Assembly (NCBI RefSeq): GCF_002929305.1
Contig: NZ_PJIO01000005.1
Coordinates: 62,001 to 126,000 of the forward strand
Origin: Arthrobacter sp. GMC3
GTDB taxonomy: Bacteria > Actinomycetota > Actinomycetes > Actinomycetales > Micrococcaceae
Direction of reading: 5' to 3'
Length of the DNA: 64,000 bases
Below the pieces are notes generated by a model, which was not told the origin of the DNA, searched no databases, and saw only the letters and a list, made by a program, of their open reading frames with translations. Shown here piece by piece: positions 45,113 to 53,671 of this stretch; position 1 is the stretch's first letter, and each line of letters begins with the position of its first letter. Both the position numbers and the translations under genes were made by a program.

Positions 45113-45919
45113 ATGATCGAGCGCATCTTCCCGCCAACCCCCGGCGACGCGGGCCCTGCCAGCGACGAGGACCTGCTGGGGTGGTACGGTTCGGGACTCC
45201 CCACAGATCCTGGCGCACCGTGGGTCAGCTTCAATTTTGTTTCCAGCATCGACGGCGCGGCCGCCCTGGATGGCCGCTCCGGCAAGCTCGGCAACGCCGA
45301 CGACCAGCGCGTTTTTCAGCTACTGCGCCGGCACGCCGACGTCATTTTGGTTGGCGCTGCGACCGTCCGGGCTGAAGGCTACGGCGGCCACCTACTCAGC
45401 GTCGAAGCCCAGCAATGGCGCACCAACCGGGGCCTGACCGCGCACCCGCCACTGGCCATCGTCTCGGGCACACTCAATCTGGATCCCGCCCATGAGGTCT
45501 TCACCCAAGCCCCCGTTCGGCCGCTGGTCTTGACCCTTGAGTCCGCCCCCTCGGTCCGGAGGGAAGCGCTGTCCGCAGTCGCCGACGTCGTTCTTGTGGG
45601 GCAGGAATCCTTGAACGTTGAGGTCCTGATTCAGGAGCTTGCAGCCCGTGACTTGTTGCGTATCCACTCCGAAGGCGGGCCCACACTGCTGGGCACCTTC
45701 CAGGCCGCGGACCGCGTGGACGAGCTGTGCCTGACGGTATCGCCGCTACTTGTGGGTGGGGCGGGCCCGCGGATCGCCGGGGCGCCCTCAGTCGCGGGGC
45801 AGGAGGACACCCATCCCACCCCCGCCCACACCATGTCATTGGCCCACATTCTCACGGCCGACTCGATGCTGTTCCTGCGGTACTTCCGGAACCGCAGCCC
45901 CCTAAACCCACACGCGTAA
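45113..45919 (+). CDS. RibD C-terminal-type (dihydrofolate reductase-like) reductase
   Basis: This 268-residue protein has the RibD_C/DHFR-like fold: FNFVSSIDGAAALDGRSGKL, VILVGAATVRAEGYGG, RIHSEGGPTLLG and SPLLVGGAGPRI are the nucleotide- and substrate-binding motifs. The deaminase half of RibD is absent. Such stand-alone domains reduce pyrimidines or pterins with NADPH. AGGAG precedes the ATG by 6 nt. It ends the folE-reductase-folP2 group, so a pterin or folate substrate is plausible. Its 3' end overlaps the convergent lipid kinase gene by 18 bp. Confidence 0.88.
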   Translation: MIERIFPPTPGDAGPASDEDLLGWYGSGLPTDPGAPWVSFNFVSSIDGAAALDGRSGKLGNADDQRVFQLLRRHADVILVGAATVRAEGYGGHLLSVEAQQWRTNRGLTAHPPLAIVSGTLNLDPAHEVFTQAPVRPLVLTLESAPSVRREALSAVADVVLVGQESLNVEVLIQELAARDLLRIHSEGGPTLLGTFQAADRVDELCLTVSPLLVGGAGPRIAGAPSVAGQEDTHPTPAHTMSLAHILTADSMLFLRYFRNRSPLNPHA

Positions 45920-46915
45920 CGCGCCAGGGTCCACCCGAATCGTCATCGGCAGCGCGCCGACCCGCTCACCGTCGGCATAGCCCACCAGACCGGGGCTTGT
46001 CATGGCCACCTCGGTGACGCGTTCAATATGGACCACGGGGTGGCTGGTGTGTTTGCCCGAAAAGACCAGCGGAAAGATGCGCAAAAACGTGCGCCGCGGC
46101 ACCGGTGAGACGACGAATAGATCCAGCTGTCCGTCGTCGTACTTGGCCTCGGGAGTGATCAGCATGCCGCCGCCAATGGAGGTCCCGTTGGAGACGGAAA
46201 TGAGCAGGGCCTGGATGTCGCGGGCGACGCCGTCAACCAACAGCGAATAGTGCAGCGCCTTGAGCGTGATGAGTTCGCGCAGGATCGCCAAGTTGTAGCG
46301 TTGGCGTCCGCGCGGCCAGCGCCAGCCGTTCGCGCGTTCATTGACCAGCGCGTCGAAGCCGGCCGACAATGCGCCTATAAACCAGACCGGGGCCTGGCCC
46401 CGACGTTCGATCCGACCCAGGTCGATGGTGCGCGGCAGGCCCTGACAGGCCTTCAAGAATTGTTCGACGGCGGCGCCCGTGTCCTTCGGGTCAAGGTTCA
46501 GTCCGCGGGCGGCGTCGTTTCCCGAGCCCGCCGGGACGATTCCCAAAGGGACCTGTGTGCCGGCCAAAGCGTTCACGCCCAGGTGAACCATGCCGTCGCC
46601 GCCCACCACCACCAGGGATTGGGCCCCATCGGCGAGCGCGGCCCGGACGGCTTCCTCCAACTCGGCATAGTTGCGCCGGCGCAGCACACTGACCTGGTGT
46701 CCGGCCGCGCGCAACCGCTCCACCACCACCTCGCCAATCTGGCCCGTGGTGTTATTGCGGCGGCCCCCAAAAGCGGCGCGGGGGTTGACGGCCACGGCGA
46801 TGTTCAGGGACCGTGCTGGCGCGGACGGCTGTGTCGCGGACGGCAGTTCCACGGGCGGCAAGCCGGGGCGCCCGTGGTGCGTGGCGCCGTCGTCGGCGGA
46901 AGTCGAATTTGTCAT
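45902..46915 (-). CDS. diacylglycerol/lipid kinase family protein
   Basis: This 337-residue protein has the DAGK catalytic domain with NPRAAFGGRRNN, VVGGDGMVHLGVNAL and IVPAGSGNDAARGL; the usual GGDGT is GGDGM. The C-terminal half matches the YegS/BmrU/Rv2252 fold. Relatives phosphorylate diacylglycerol or another membrane lipid with ATP. The N-terminal 35 residues are variable and probably disordered. It is divergent from the J-domain gene and convergent, with 18-bp overlap, with the RibD-C gene. Confidence 0.9.
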   Translation of the reverse strand: MTNSTSADDGATHHGRPGLPPVELPSATQPSAPARSLNIAVAVNPRAAFGGRRNNTTGQIGEVVVERLRAAGHQVSVLRRRNYAELEEAVRAALADGAQSLVVVGGDGMVHLGVNALAGTQVPLGIVPAGSGNDAARGLNLDPKDTGAAVEQFLKACQGLPRTIDLGRIERRGQAPVWFIGALSAGFDALVNERANGWRWPRGRQRYNLAILRELITLKALHYSLLVDGVARDIQALLISVSNGTSIGGGMLITPEAKYDDGQLDLFVVSPVPRRTFLRIFPLVFSGKHTSHPVVHIERVTEVAMTSPGLVGYADGERVGALPMTIRVDPGALRVWV

Positions 46916-47023
46916 GGGGAGTCAATTATTGCAGGGTAGCGCCCGGGCCCTTAATTGAGGTTCTGCGCAGGGTGCCCGGATACACTGGGCACCCGTATAC
47001 ATGCCGCAAGTGAAAGGTCACCG

Positions 47024-47971
47024 GTGAGCGAGAAGTACCTCACGCACTATCAAGTTCTGGGCGTCTCCAGCACCGCTACCGAACGCGAAATCAAGATTGC
47101 CTACCGTAAAGCGGCCCGGATCACCCACCCAGATCACGGCGGCGACCCGGCCGTCTTTCGCAAGGTCACCGAAGCCTACGAGGTTCTCATTGATCCGGCC
47201 AAGCGGCTCGCCTACGACAAGTCGTACAGTTCCCCGGCCGGTTCCTATGGTTCCCCCCGCACCTCCGGGCCCGGCTTCGATGCCGGCTCCACCAGCTCCT
47301 TCACCACCCGGCGGACCCAGGAAAAACGTAACATTGCCGGCGATCCGGCCATCTACGTCCCCGCGTACGAGGATCTGCGCCCGGGCGAGGCACCGCTACT
47401 CCCGCGCGTTGTGGCTGCCCAGCCGGTCCATGGTGCACCCCGCAAGCGCGGCGTGTTCGGGGCCGCCTCCCGGCTGGCCCGCGAGGCGAGGACGGCACAG
47501 CTGATCATGCAACAGGTGCTCCCGGCGATCCCGGCGGCACGGCTCATCAACGGGCTCACGGCCCCCAATGGGGCCGGCTACCTGGACCATGTGCTGGTCT
47601 CGGGCTACCGCATTGCGATCGTAGGCTCCATGCTGGTGCCCGACGGCGCCTTCCGCTGGGACGGTGCAACCCTGGTCCACGGCAACAAGGTGGTGGCGCC
47701 ACCGGCACTCATCCCCGCCACCCGGGCGCTGCAAAACCTGTTCCCCGAATGCAATGTGACAGCCTGGGTGTGCGTACACAGCAGCACCGGGAATCTCTTC
47801 GAGCCTGTCATCGACTACGCCCGCGGCTGCGAACCCGACGGTTCCAACGTGGTGAACGTGGCCAACGCGGCCCGCTTTGTCCGCGAAGCCAAGCATTTTC
47901 TGGCCGCAGGCCCCGTCCCCAACGTTGTTGACCTGCACGTACTGGGCCGGCTCCTGGGCGGAATGTACTAA
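47024..47971 (+). CDS. J-domain protein with a NERD-like C-terminal region
   Basis: This 315-residue protein starts at GTG 47024, 8 nt after AAAGG. The J domain (about 6-70) has the HPD motif (HPDHGG, 35-40) that stimulates Hsp70. A Ser/Pro/Thr-rich linker follows. From about 160 a folded domain includes LDHVLVSGYRIAIVGSMLV, FRWDGATLVHGNK and ATRALQNLFPECNVTAWVCV, which recalls nuclease-related NERD domains. No glycine-rich or zinc-finger DnaJ region is present, so it is not a housekeeping DnaJ. The partner Hsp70 is not in the window. The NERD comparison is by eye. Confidence 0.85.
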   Translation: MSEKYLTHYQVLGVSSTATEREIKIAYRKAARITHPDHGGDPAVFRKVTEAYEVLIDPAKRLAYDKSYSSPAGSYGSPRTSGPGFDAGSTSSFTTRRTQEKRNIAGDPAIYVPAYEDLRPGEAPLLPRVVAAQPVHGAPRKRGVFGAASRLAREARTAQLIMQQVLPAIPAARLINGLTAPNGAGYLDHVLVSGYRIAIVGSMLVPDGAFRWDGATLVHGNKVVAPPALIPATRALQNLFPECNVTAWVCVHSSTGNLFEPVIDYARGCEPDGSNVVNVANAARFVREAKHFLAAGPVPNVVDLHVLGRLLGGMY

Positions 47972-47983
47972 TCCCCACGCCCT

Positions 47984-48020
47984 CCCGTTCTTTATCGCGC
48001 GGGGCGCGATAAAGAACGGG
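47984..48020. repeat. perfect 17-bp palindrome after the J-domain gene
   Basis: CCCGTTCTTTATCGCGC (47984-48000) and its exact reverse complement (48004-48020) flank a GGG loop, 13 bp after the stop. There is no T tract. It may be a terminator of the GC-rich actinobacterial type or a dispersed palindromic element. Confidence 0.7.
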
Positions 48021-48123
48021 GCCCTCGGGCGCGTGGGCCCAAACCTCGGGAACCTGGCAAGAGTTGGCCCAAACTCCGCCGACGCTGGAAAGCTGCGCCT
48101 CAACTACAGGTAGGATGAACAGC

Positions 48124-48597
48124 GTGTTTCGCATCCTATTTATGACCCCTGAAATCCCCGGCAATACGGGCAACGCCATCCGTTTGGCTGCCATTACCGG
48201 GGCGGAGCTGCACCTGGTGGAGCCGCTGGGCTTTGACTTCTCCGACGCCAAGCTGCGTCGGGCCGGGCTGGACTACCACGACCTCGCCGTCGTCACGGTT
48301 CACAAGACTCTGGAGGACGCTTGGGAGGCACTGGCCCCCGAGCGCGTCTTCGCCTTCACCTCCGACGGTGAGGCCAGCTACACGGACATCGCCTACCAGC
48401 CCGGTGACGTGCTGATGTTTGGCCGCGAATCCGATGGCCTTCCCGTGGAAGTTAAACACGATTCCCACATCACCTCCCGGGTCAGGCTTCCCATGCTCCC
48501 CTCCCTGCGATCACTGAACCTGGCCAATGCGGCCTCGATCGCCGTGTACGAGGCGTGGCGGCAAAACGGCTTTGCCGGGGCCCAAATCCAGGCCTAA
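48124..48597 (+). CDS. trmL: tRNA (cytidine/uridine-34-2'-O)-methyltransferase TrmL
   Basis: This 157-residue SPOUT enzyme has the knot motifs FMTPEIPGNTGNAIRLAA (about 5-22), DVLMFGRESDGLP and SLNLANAASIAVYEAWR. It methylates the ribose of the wobble base in tRNA-Leu isoacceptors, using SAM. GTG 48124 (VFRILFMTPEIPGNTG) is chosen because AGGA lies 8 nt upstream and family members begin similarly; ATG 48115 is an alternative but overlaps that ribosome site. It is preceded by 100 bp that contain the perfect palindrome. Confidence 0.93.
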   Translation: MFRILFMTPEIPGNTGNAIRLAAITGAELHLVEPLGFDFSDAKLRRAGLDYHDLAVVTVHKTLEDAWEALAPERVFAFTSDGEASYTDIAYQPGDVLMFGRESDGLPVEVKHDSHITSRVRLPMLPSLRSLNLANAASIAVYEAWRQNGFAGAQIQA

Positions 48598-48649
48598 CTT
48601 TCTTGGGCGGTGGCGTCCGCTGCGCTCATTTCATCAACTGGAGGTATGC

Positions 48650-49453
48650 ATGTCCGCTCGCGATCCTGGCCTGGCTTTCACCGACGGGGCCCTGCAATTT
48701 GAGGCGTGGTCGGACAAACTCTGGGATCCGATGGGCCGCGACGTTGTTGAGGCCGCCGTCATCCTCCCGGGCGAAAAGGTTCTGGACGCGTGCTGCGGCA
48801 CCGGAGCAGCCACCATCCCCGCGGCGCTTGCGGTAGGACGGAATGGGAGCGTCGACGGCGTGGACCTCTCCACCGGTCTGCTGCGCATTGCCGCCGCGAA
48901 TCTGTCCGAGCGCGGCATCTTGAACACGACGTTGACCGAAGCGGACGTCACCCAGTGGCGCGGCCACCGCACTTTTGATGCCGTGCTGTGTTCCTACAGC
49001 ATGTTCTTCTTCTCCGATATGGAAGCCGGCGTTGAACACCTCGCGTCCATGTTGCGCCCCGGGGGCCGTCTTGTTACCAGCACGTGGGTGGAGGGAGCCC
49101 TGGAACCGTTCGCGGCAAAGATCCTTGAGGCCTCCATCAAGGAACGACCCCGTCTGGCCGGGGTACGCCCGCTGGCGAATGAAAACATGGCCAAGATCGC
49201 CTCCGTGGAAGCCTTGACCGCGTGGTTGAGCGATCGAGGGCTCGAGCACGTCTCGGTCTCGATGCATCCTCTCACCTTGTCGGTGGACGCCGACATGGCC
49301 TGGAACCTGGTGATGGGCAGCGGCTGGCGCACCCTACTCCCCCGCGACCCCGAGGCAATCGCCCGGGTCCGGCGCGACTTCATCGCCTCCGTGGGACCGC
49401 GGGTTCAGATGAACTCCGACGCCCTGATAGGTATCGGCTCCGTCCCCGCCTAA
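48650..49453 (+). CDS. class I SAM-dependent methyltransferase
   Basis: This 267-residue protein has motif I KVLDACCGTGAATIPAA (about 44-60), motif II VDGVDLSTGLLRIA, and FDAVLCSYSMFFFSDMEAGV with MLRPGGRLVTSTW. It belongs to the Methyltransf_11/25 type, whose members methylate small molecules such as quinones. The C-terminal region (about 190-267) resembles the lid of UbiE-like methyltransferases. The substrate is unknown. GGAGG lies before the ATG at 48650. It follows trmL by 52 bp and may be co-transcribed. Confidence 0.88.
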   Translation: MSARDPGLAFTDGALQFEAWSDKLWDPMGRDVVEAAVILPGEKVLDACCGTGAATIPAALAVGRNGSVDGVDLSTGLLRIAAANLSERGILNTTLTEADVTQWRGHRTFDAVLCSYSMFFFSDMEAGVEHLASMLRPGGRLVTSTWVEGALEPFAAKILEASIKERPRLAGVRPLANENMAKIASVEALTAWLSDRGLEHVSVSMHPLTLSVDADMAWNLVMGSGWRTLLPRDPEAIARVRRDFIASVGPRVQMNSDALIGIGSVPA

Positions 49454-49487
49454 TTTGGCCAGAAATCGGGTCCGCAACAGCCGGTGA

Positions 49488-49537
49488 GTGCGCAGATAAC
49501 GCGAGCAAATAGCGATTTGCTCGCGTTATCTGCGCAC
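49488..49537. repeat. perfect 23-bp palindrome between methyltransferase and etfA
   Basis: The arms at 49488-49510 and 49515-49537 are exact reverse complements over 23 bp with loop AGCG. It lies between convergent stop codons (49453 and 49588). It could terminate both transcripts, but the perfect arms exceed what a terminator needs. Confidence 0.8.
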
Positions 49538-49587
49538 CCAGAGTGTTGACGCCACGGCAGCAGACCCCACCATCGCACGTGTGCCGG

Positions 49588-50556
49588 TTACGCCCGGCGG
49601 CGCTTGATTTCCTCCACGGCCTGCGGGAGCACCTTGAATAGGTCTCCGACAATGCCGAAGTCGGCGATCTCAAAGATCGGCGAGTCGGAGTCCTTGTTGA
49701 CGGCGACAATCAGCTTCGATGTCTGCATGCCGGCCTTTTGCTGGATGGCTCCGGAGATTCCCACGGAGATGTACAGCTGCGGGGAGACCTTCTTGCCGGT
49801 CTGGCCGACCTGGGCTGCGTGCGAGATCCAGCCGGCGTCGGCTGCCGCGCGGGAGGCTCCCACTGCTGCGCCAAGGACATCGGCAAGTTCCTCCACAGGA
49901 CCGAAATCGCCGTCGACGCCGCGGCCACCGGCCACCACGATCCGGGCATCCTCAAGTTCGGGACGACCGGAGGCAGCCCGCGGGGTGCGCTTGGTGACGC
50001 GAGCGCCCAGGCTGGCCGGGGCAAAGGCGACCGTGATTACCTCGACGGCGGGTGCGCCGGCCTGCTCAGCAAGTGAAGCTTCCACGCTGTGCGACTTCAC
50101 GCTGATGACGGCAACCGCGGAGGTGGCCCGTGCCTGCACAGTGTAGGAGCCGGCAAGGACGGATTTGTGCGCCACCAAGGCGCCGCCGTCGTACGTCAGG
50201 GCGACAGCGTCGGTGATGACCCCGGCATCCAGGGCAACGCCCACACGGGCGGCAATTTCCTTGCCCTGCGCCCCGTTGTCCACCAGGACGGCACTAGCGG
50301 AAACCGCTGCGGCGGCCTGGGCCACAAGATCGGCCTTGGGGGCGACGAGAAACTCGCCCAGCTCGGCCTGCTCGGAGGCCAGCACACGGGTTACCCCGTA
50401 GGCACCCAACTCGGCTGCGAGTTCGGCACTGACGGCACCCGCCACAACGGCAACCGGTTCACCCGCCCCACGGGCCAGCGTCAGCAGTTGGTGGTGGATG
50501 GCATGCAGCTTTCCGGGCGCGTCCACCTGGTCAATAAAAACAACAATTGCACTCAT
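49588..50556 (-). CDS. etfA: electron transfer flavoprotein alpha subunit
   Basis: This 322-residue subunit has an N-terminal alpha/beta domain and the C-terminal FAD-binding motif [20 protein letters not shown] followed by [20 protein letters not shown]. With EtfB it carries electrons from acyl-CoA and other dehydrogenases to ETF-quinone oxidoreductase or, in the Fix group, to other acceptors. It lies 10 bp after etfB in one operon, as Rv3028c/Rv3029c. No dehydrogenase or quinone oxidoreductase is adjacent. Confidence 0.96.
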   Translation of the reverse strand: MSAIVVFIDQVDAPGKLHAIHHQLLTLARGAGEPVAVVAGAVSAELAAELGAYGVTRVLASEQAELGEFLVAPKADLVAQAAAAVSASAVLVDNGAQGKEIAARVGVALDAGVITDAVALTYDGGALVAHKSVLAGSYTVQARATSAVAVISVKSHSVEASLAEQAGAPAVEVITVAFAPASLGARVTKRTPRAASGRPELEDARIVVAGGRGVDGDFGPVEELADVLGAAVGASRAAADAGWISHAAQVGQTGKKVSPQLYISVGISGAIQQKAGMQTSKLIVAVNKDSDSPIFEIADFGIVGDLFKVLPQAVEEIKRRRA

Positions 50557-50566
50557 GAATTGGTCC

Positions 50567-51373
50567 TTAGATCAGTTTCTGCGCGGCCAAGAAATCGACA
50601 AGCTGGATGCCGGCGTCGCCCGAATCGGTAATGATGACACCTGCGGTACGGGCGGGGCGCTCGGCAGCAGCGGTGACAGTGGTCTTGGAGCCGGCAAGTC
50701 CGACGGCGTCGGCGGGGACCCCGATCTCCGCCAGTGACAGCGTGGTCACCTTCTTCTTTTTGGCAGCAAGGATCCCCTTGAAGTTGGGGTAGCGCGGCTC
50801 ATTGGCCTGGTCCGTCACGGACACGAGTGCCGGGAGGGTGGCCTGGATTTCTTCTGAGACGTCATCGCCGTCGCGGCGGGCGGTCACGGTGGTGCCCTCT
50901 ACCTCCAGTGAGGAAGCAAAGGTGACCTGGGGCAGGCCCAGGCGCGCGGCCAATTGGGCCGGAACGATGGAGGTTTCCCCGTCGGTGGAGGCCATGCCGG
51001 TGATGACCAGATCCACCGGGCCAAGGGTTCTGATGGCGGCGGCGAGCGCGAGGGACGTTGCGGAGGCGTCGGAGCCGGCGAGCGCGTCGTCGCTGATGTG
51101 CAGGCCGGCGGTGGCACCGATCTGCAGAGACTTTTTCACGGCGGCGGCAGCTGCGGCGGGGCCAAGGGTCAGTGCCGTGACGTTGTTGCCGGCTTTCGCC
51201 CCGCCGCGGGCATCGCTGAGTACCAGCGCCGCTTCCAGGGCGTATTCATCCATTTCGGAGAGGATGCTCTCGCTGCGGTCAAGGAGGTGGTTTTCACCTG
51301 TGAGGTGGCGGTCAAATTGCGTGTCTGGCACGTATTTGACCAGAACCACAATGTTCAGTGCTGAGTTTTCCAC
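50567..51373 (-). CDS. etfB: electron transfer flavoprotein beta subunit
   Basis: This 268-residue ETF beta protein has NIVVLVKYVPDTQFDRHLTG at the N-terminus, EYALEAALVLSDA, DLVITGMASTDGETSIVPAQ and YPNFKGILAAKKK. The AMP-binding fold structures EtfA and binds partner dehydrogenases. GTG 51373 is preferred because AAAGGA lies 5 nt upstream; ATG at 51391 would add six residues. Promoter signals were not clear in the 322-bp gap upstream. Confidence 0.95.
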   Translation of the reverse strand: MENSALNIVVLVKYVPDTQFDRHLTGENHLLDRSESILSEMDEYALEAALVLSDARGGAKAGNNVTALTLGPAAAAAAVKKSLQIGATAGLHISDDALAGSDASATSLALAAAIRTLGPVDLVITGMASTDGETSIVPAQLAARLGLPQVTFASSLEVEGTTVTARRDGDDVSEEIQATLPALVSVTDQANEPRYPNFKGILAAKKKKVTTLSLAEIGVPADAVGLAGSKTTVTAAAERPARTAGVIITDSGDAGIQLVDFLAAQKLI

Positions 51374-51560
51374 TACTGTCCTTTGTGTCATGGACGGCTC
51401 GCACGCGTACGTGACCCACGCTTTATTGCGCGGAGTCCGCGGGACTCGCCCTTGGCCTACGTATTGAGCTTAGTTCGTACCGGGCCTCAGCTGGAATTCA
51501 ATGGGTCGAAACTTTACTCGCAGCGAACACCCACAAGATGCCTGCGCCCCGTTGGGTGCT

Positions 51561-51611
51561 AACGGTGCGCCACTTTGAAAGCTGCGCCACGTTCACACCA
51601 AACGGTGCGCC
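51561..51611. repeat. short direct repeat AACGGTGCGCC
   Basis: AACGGTGCGCC occurs at 51561-51571 and 51601-51611, 40 bp apart, with GCTGCGCCAC between. GAAAGCTGCGCC (51577-51588) also occurs at 48087-48098 in the gap before trmL. The rest of the 51374-51631 gap shows no gene. Confidence 0.5.
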
Positions 51612-51631
51612 GGGGCCGGACGCTACGCAAA

Positions 51632-51673
51632 AGTGCGGGCCCCGGTTGATTGTGTTCAACCGGGGCCCGCACT
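51632..51673 (-). terminator. 18-bp stem terminator after htrA-type gene
   Basis: AGTGCGGGCCCCGGTTGA (51632-51649) pairs perfectly with 51656-51673, loop 6 nt, followed on the minus strand by TTTT. It lies 22 bp after the protease stop. Confidence 0.9.
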
Positions 51674-51695
51674 CACTTATTGGTATTTGGCAGCA

Positions 51696-53372
51696 TCAGC
51701 TGCCGGTGTAGGTGCCCAGTGTGACGTCGGCAGTCTTCGTCTCGCCATTGCGGGTGTAGGTGACCTTCACCGTGGCACCGCCGGCCTGCTGGCGGACTGC
51801 TGCCGTCAGGGAGGAGGCGTCGCTAACGGTCTCCGAACCCAGTCCGGTGATGATGTCGCCGGTCTGCAGGCCAGCCGCACCCGCCGCTGAACCGGAGCTA
51901 ATGGAGGCGATCTGGGCGCCGATGGTGAACCCGGAGGAGCCGCCTGCCGTGGCGTCCTTCACGGAAACACCTAGCTGGCCGTGGCTGGCCTTGCCCGAGG
52001 CGATCAGTTCCTGCGCGATCCGCTTGGCATTATTGATCGGGATGGAGAAGCCCACACCGATGTTGCCGGACTGGCTAGTGGAACTGGAGGAGCTACTGGC
52101 GGAGGCGATGGCGACGTTGACGCCGATCACCTGGCCCTGGGCATTCACCAGAGCACCGCCGGAGTTGCCGGGGTTGATCGCCGCGTCGGTCTGGATGACG
52201 TTCAGGTTCACGGTTCCCGTGGCTGTCTGGGAACTGCCACTGGAGCCGTCCGGCGGGGAGAACTGGAATCCGCCGCCGCCACTGCCATTGCCGCTGCCGC
52301 CCTGGGAGGAATCGCTGGGCGTGCTGGGCACGGCCGAGGACGCCACCTGGATGGTGCGGTTCAGGGTGGAGATAATGCCATCCGTCACCGTACCGCTCAA
52401 GCCAAGCGGTGCACCGATGGCCACCACGTTGTCACCGACGTTGATGGCGCTGGAGTCGCCAAGGACGGCCGGGACAAGGTTGGGGGCGTCGATCTTCACG
52501 ATCGCCAGGTCAGAGAGCGGGTCAGTGCCCACCACGGTGCCGGCATAGACACTGCCGTTGCTTAGCTGCACCGAGATGGTGGCGTTCGCCGCCGCCCCGT
52601 CCAGCGTCACCACGTGGGTGTTAGTGAGGATGTGCCCCTCCGTGTCCAGGATGATTCCGGATCCGGTGCCGCCTGAACTTCCGCTGCTTGCCGAGATGGT
52701 CACCACTGACGGCATGGCCTTGGCCGCCGCCGCGGTCACCGCGTTGACCGAGCTGGTGTTATTGACGATCAACGGAGCCGTCTGCGACGTTGAGGAGGCC
52801 GTGTTGCTGGAGTTCTGCTGGTCCAGCAGGAATGTGGTCCCACCTGCAACCAATGCTCCCACCAGAGCCGCTGCAACCACACTGCCACCGAACAGTCCCA
52901 TACCCACCTTCTTGCGCTTCTTGGGCTGGGCCGTCACTGCCGGTGCCAGTGTGTGCGGGTAAGCGTTCGATGCCGGGTACCCGGCACCTGTGTAATGGCC
53001 TCCTTGGGTGGCATCCGGGGCCGACGCACCCATAGGTGCTGCTGGGTACTGTTGCGTGGGTGTCTGCTGCGGAGCCTGCCAAGCCGGTGCGGCATGGGCG
53101 CCGCGAGTCTCGTTCGTAACCTGCGCCGGGTTGATCGGCTGCGTCTCGTTTACGGCGTAAGGGGACGCTACTGCCTGCGACTCCATGGGGGCCGTCTCCA
53201 TGGGAGCAATCCGCTCCGTTGCATAAGTATCCGGGGCAGCCGGTTCAGCGACCTCCGGGGCGGCTGCAGAAGTCATGGCCGAGGTATCGGCGTCCTGCCC
53301 TGCCGGCTCCTGTGGGCCTTGTGCCGGGACATCTTCAGAGTTGTTCATGTCCTTGCCGGTGTTCTCGCTCAT
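51696..53372 (-). CDS. HtrA/DegP-type membrane-anchored serine protease with PDZ domain
   Basis: This 558-residue protease has a long disordered cytoplasmic part (1-150, rich in Ala, Pro, Gln), KKRKK and one membrane helix (about 157-184). The trypsin-like domain has the triad His253 (LTNTHVV), Asp288 (PLSDLAIVKID) and Ser404 (INPGNSGGALV). A Gly/Ser-rich insertion is at about 353-385 and a PDZ domain at about 450-550. It degrades or senses misfolded proteins outside the membrane. It is divergent from the TPM-domain and pspA genes, which suggests shared control in envelope stress. Confidence 0.94.
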   Translation of the reverse strand: MSENTGKDMNNSEDVPAQGPQEPAGQDADTSAMTSAAAPEVAEPAAPDTYATERIAPMETAPMESQAVASPYAVNETQPINPAQVTNETRGAHAAPAWQAPQQTPTQQYPAAPMGASAPDATQGGHYTGAGYPASNAYPHTLAPAVTAQPKKRKKVGMGLFGGSVVAAALVGALVAGGTTFLLDQQNSSNTASSTSQTAPLIVNNTSSVNAVTAAAAKAMPSVVTISASSGSSGGTGSGIILDTEGHILTNTHVVTLDGAAANATISVQLSNGSVYAGTVVGTDPLSDLAIVKIDAPNLVPAVLGDSSAINVGDNVVAIGAPLGLSGTVTDGIISTLNRTIQVASSAVPSTPSDSSQGGSGNGSGGGGFQFSPPDGSSGSSQTATGTVNLNVIQTDAAINPGNSGGALVNAQGQVIGVNVAIASASSSSSSTSQSGNIGVGFSIPINNAKRIAQELIASGKASHGQLGVSVKDATAGGSSGFTIGAQIASISSGSAAGAAGLQTGDIITGLGSETVSDASSLTAAVRQQAGGATVKVTYTRNGETKTADVTLGTYTGS

Positions 53373-53586
53373 GAGCTTTGCCCTTCATTGGTAAATCTTT
53401 GGACGAACCTTTTCTTGATAACCATCATTGCCCGCACGGCTGGTGCATTTACGAACGTTCGCTGGAAGGTTGCTGTGAAGGATATCTGGCCCTTTCATTA
53501 TTCCCCGTAGACGCTCACAATCACCACTACGGGCGGGCCTTGGGTCGGCGCCTGAGGGCAAAGCCGATGCCGGCGTCGCATTGATG

Positions 53587-53615
53587 GACTTTTGCCCATG
53601 TAATGGCTCTAGAAT
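53587..53615 (+). promoter_or_regulatory. candidate promoter of the TPM-domain gene
   Basis: A -10-like TAGAAT (53610-53615) follows GACTTT (53587-53592) by 17 bp. The 299-bp divergent gap 53373-53671 shows no gene or repeat otherwise. Confidence 0.35.
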
Positions 53616-53671
53616 CAATCGTGAAAGCACGGGTGGTCTCGCTGCCCGGCCGGCATACACAAGGGTGAGCG

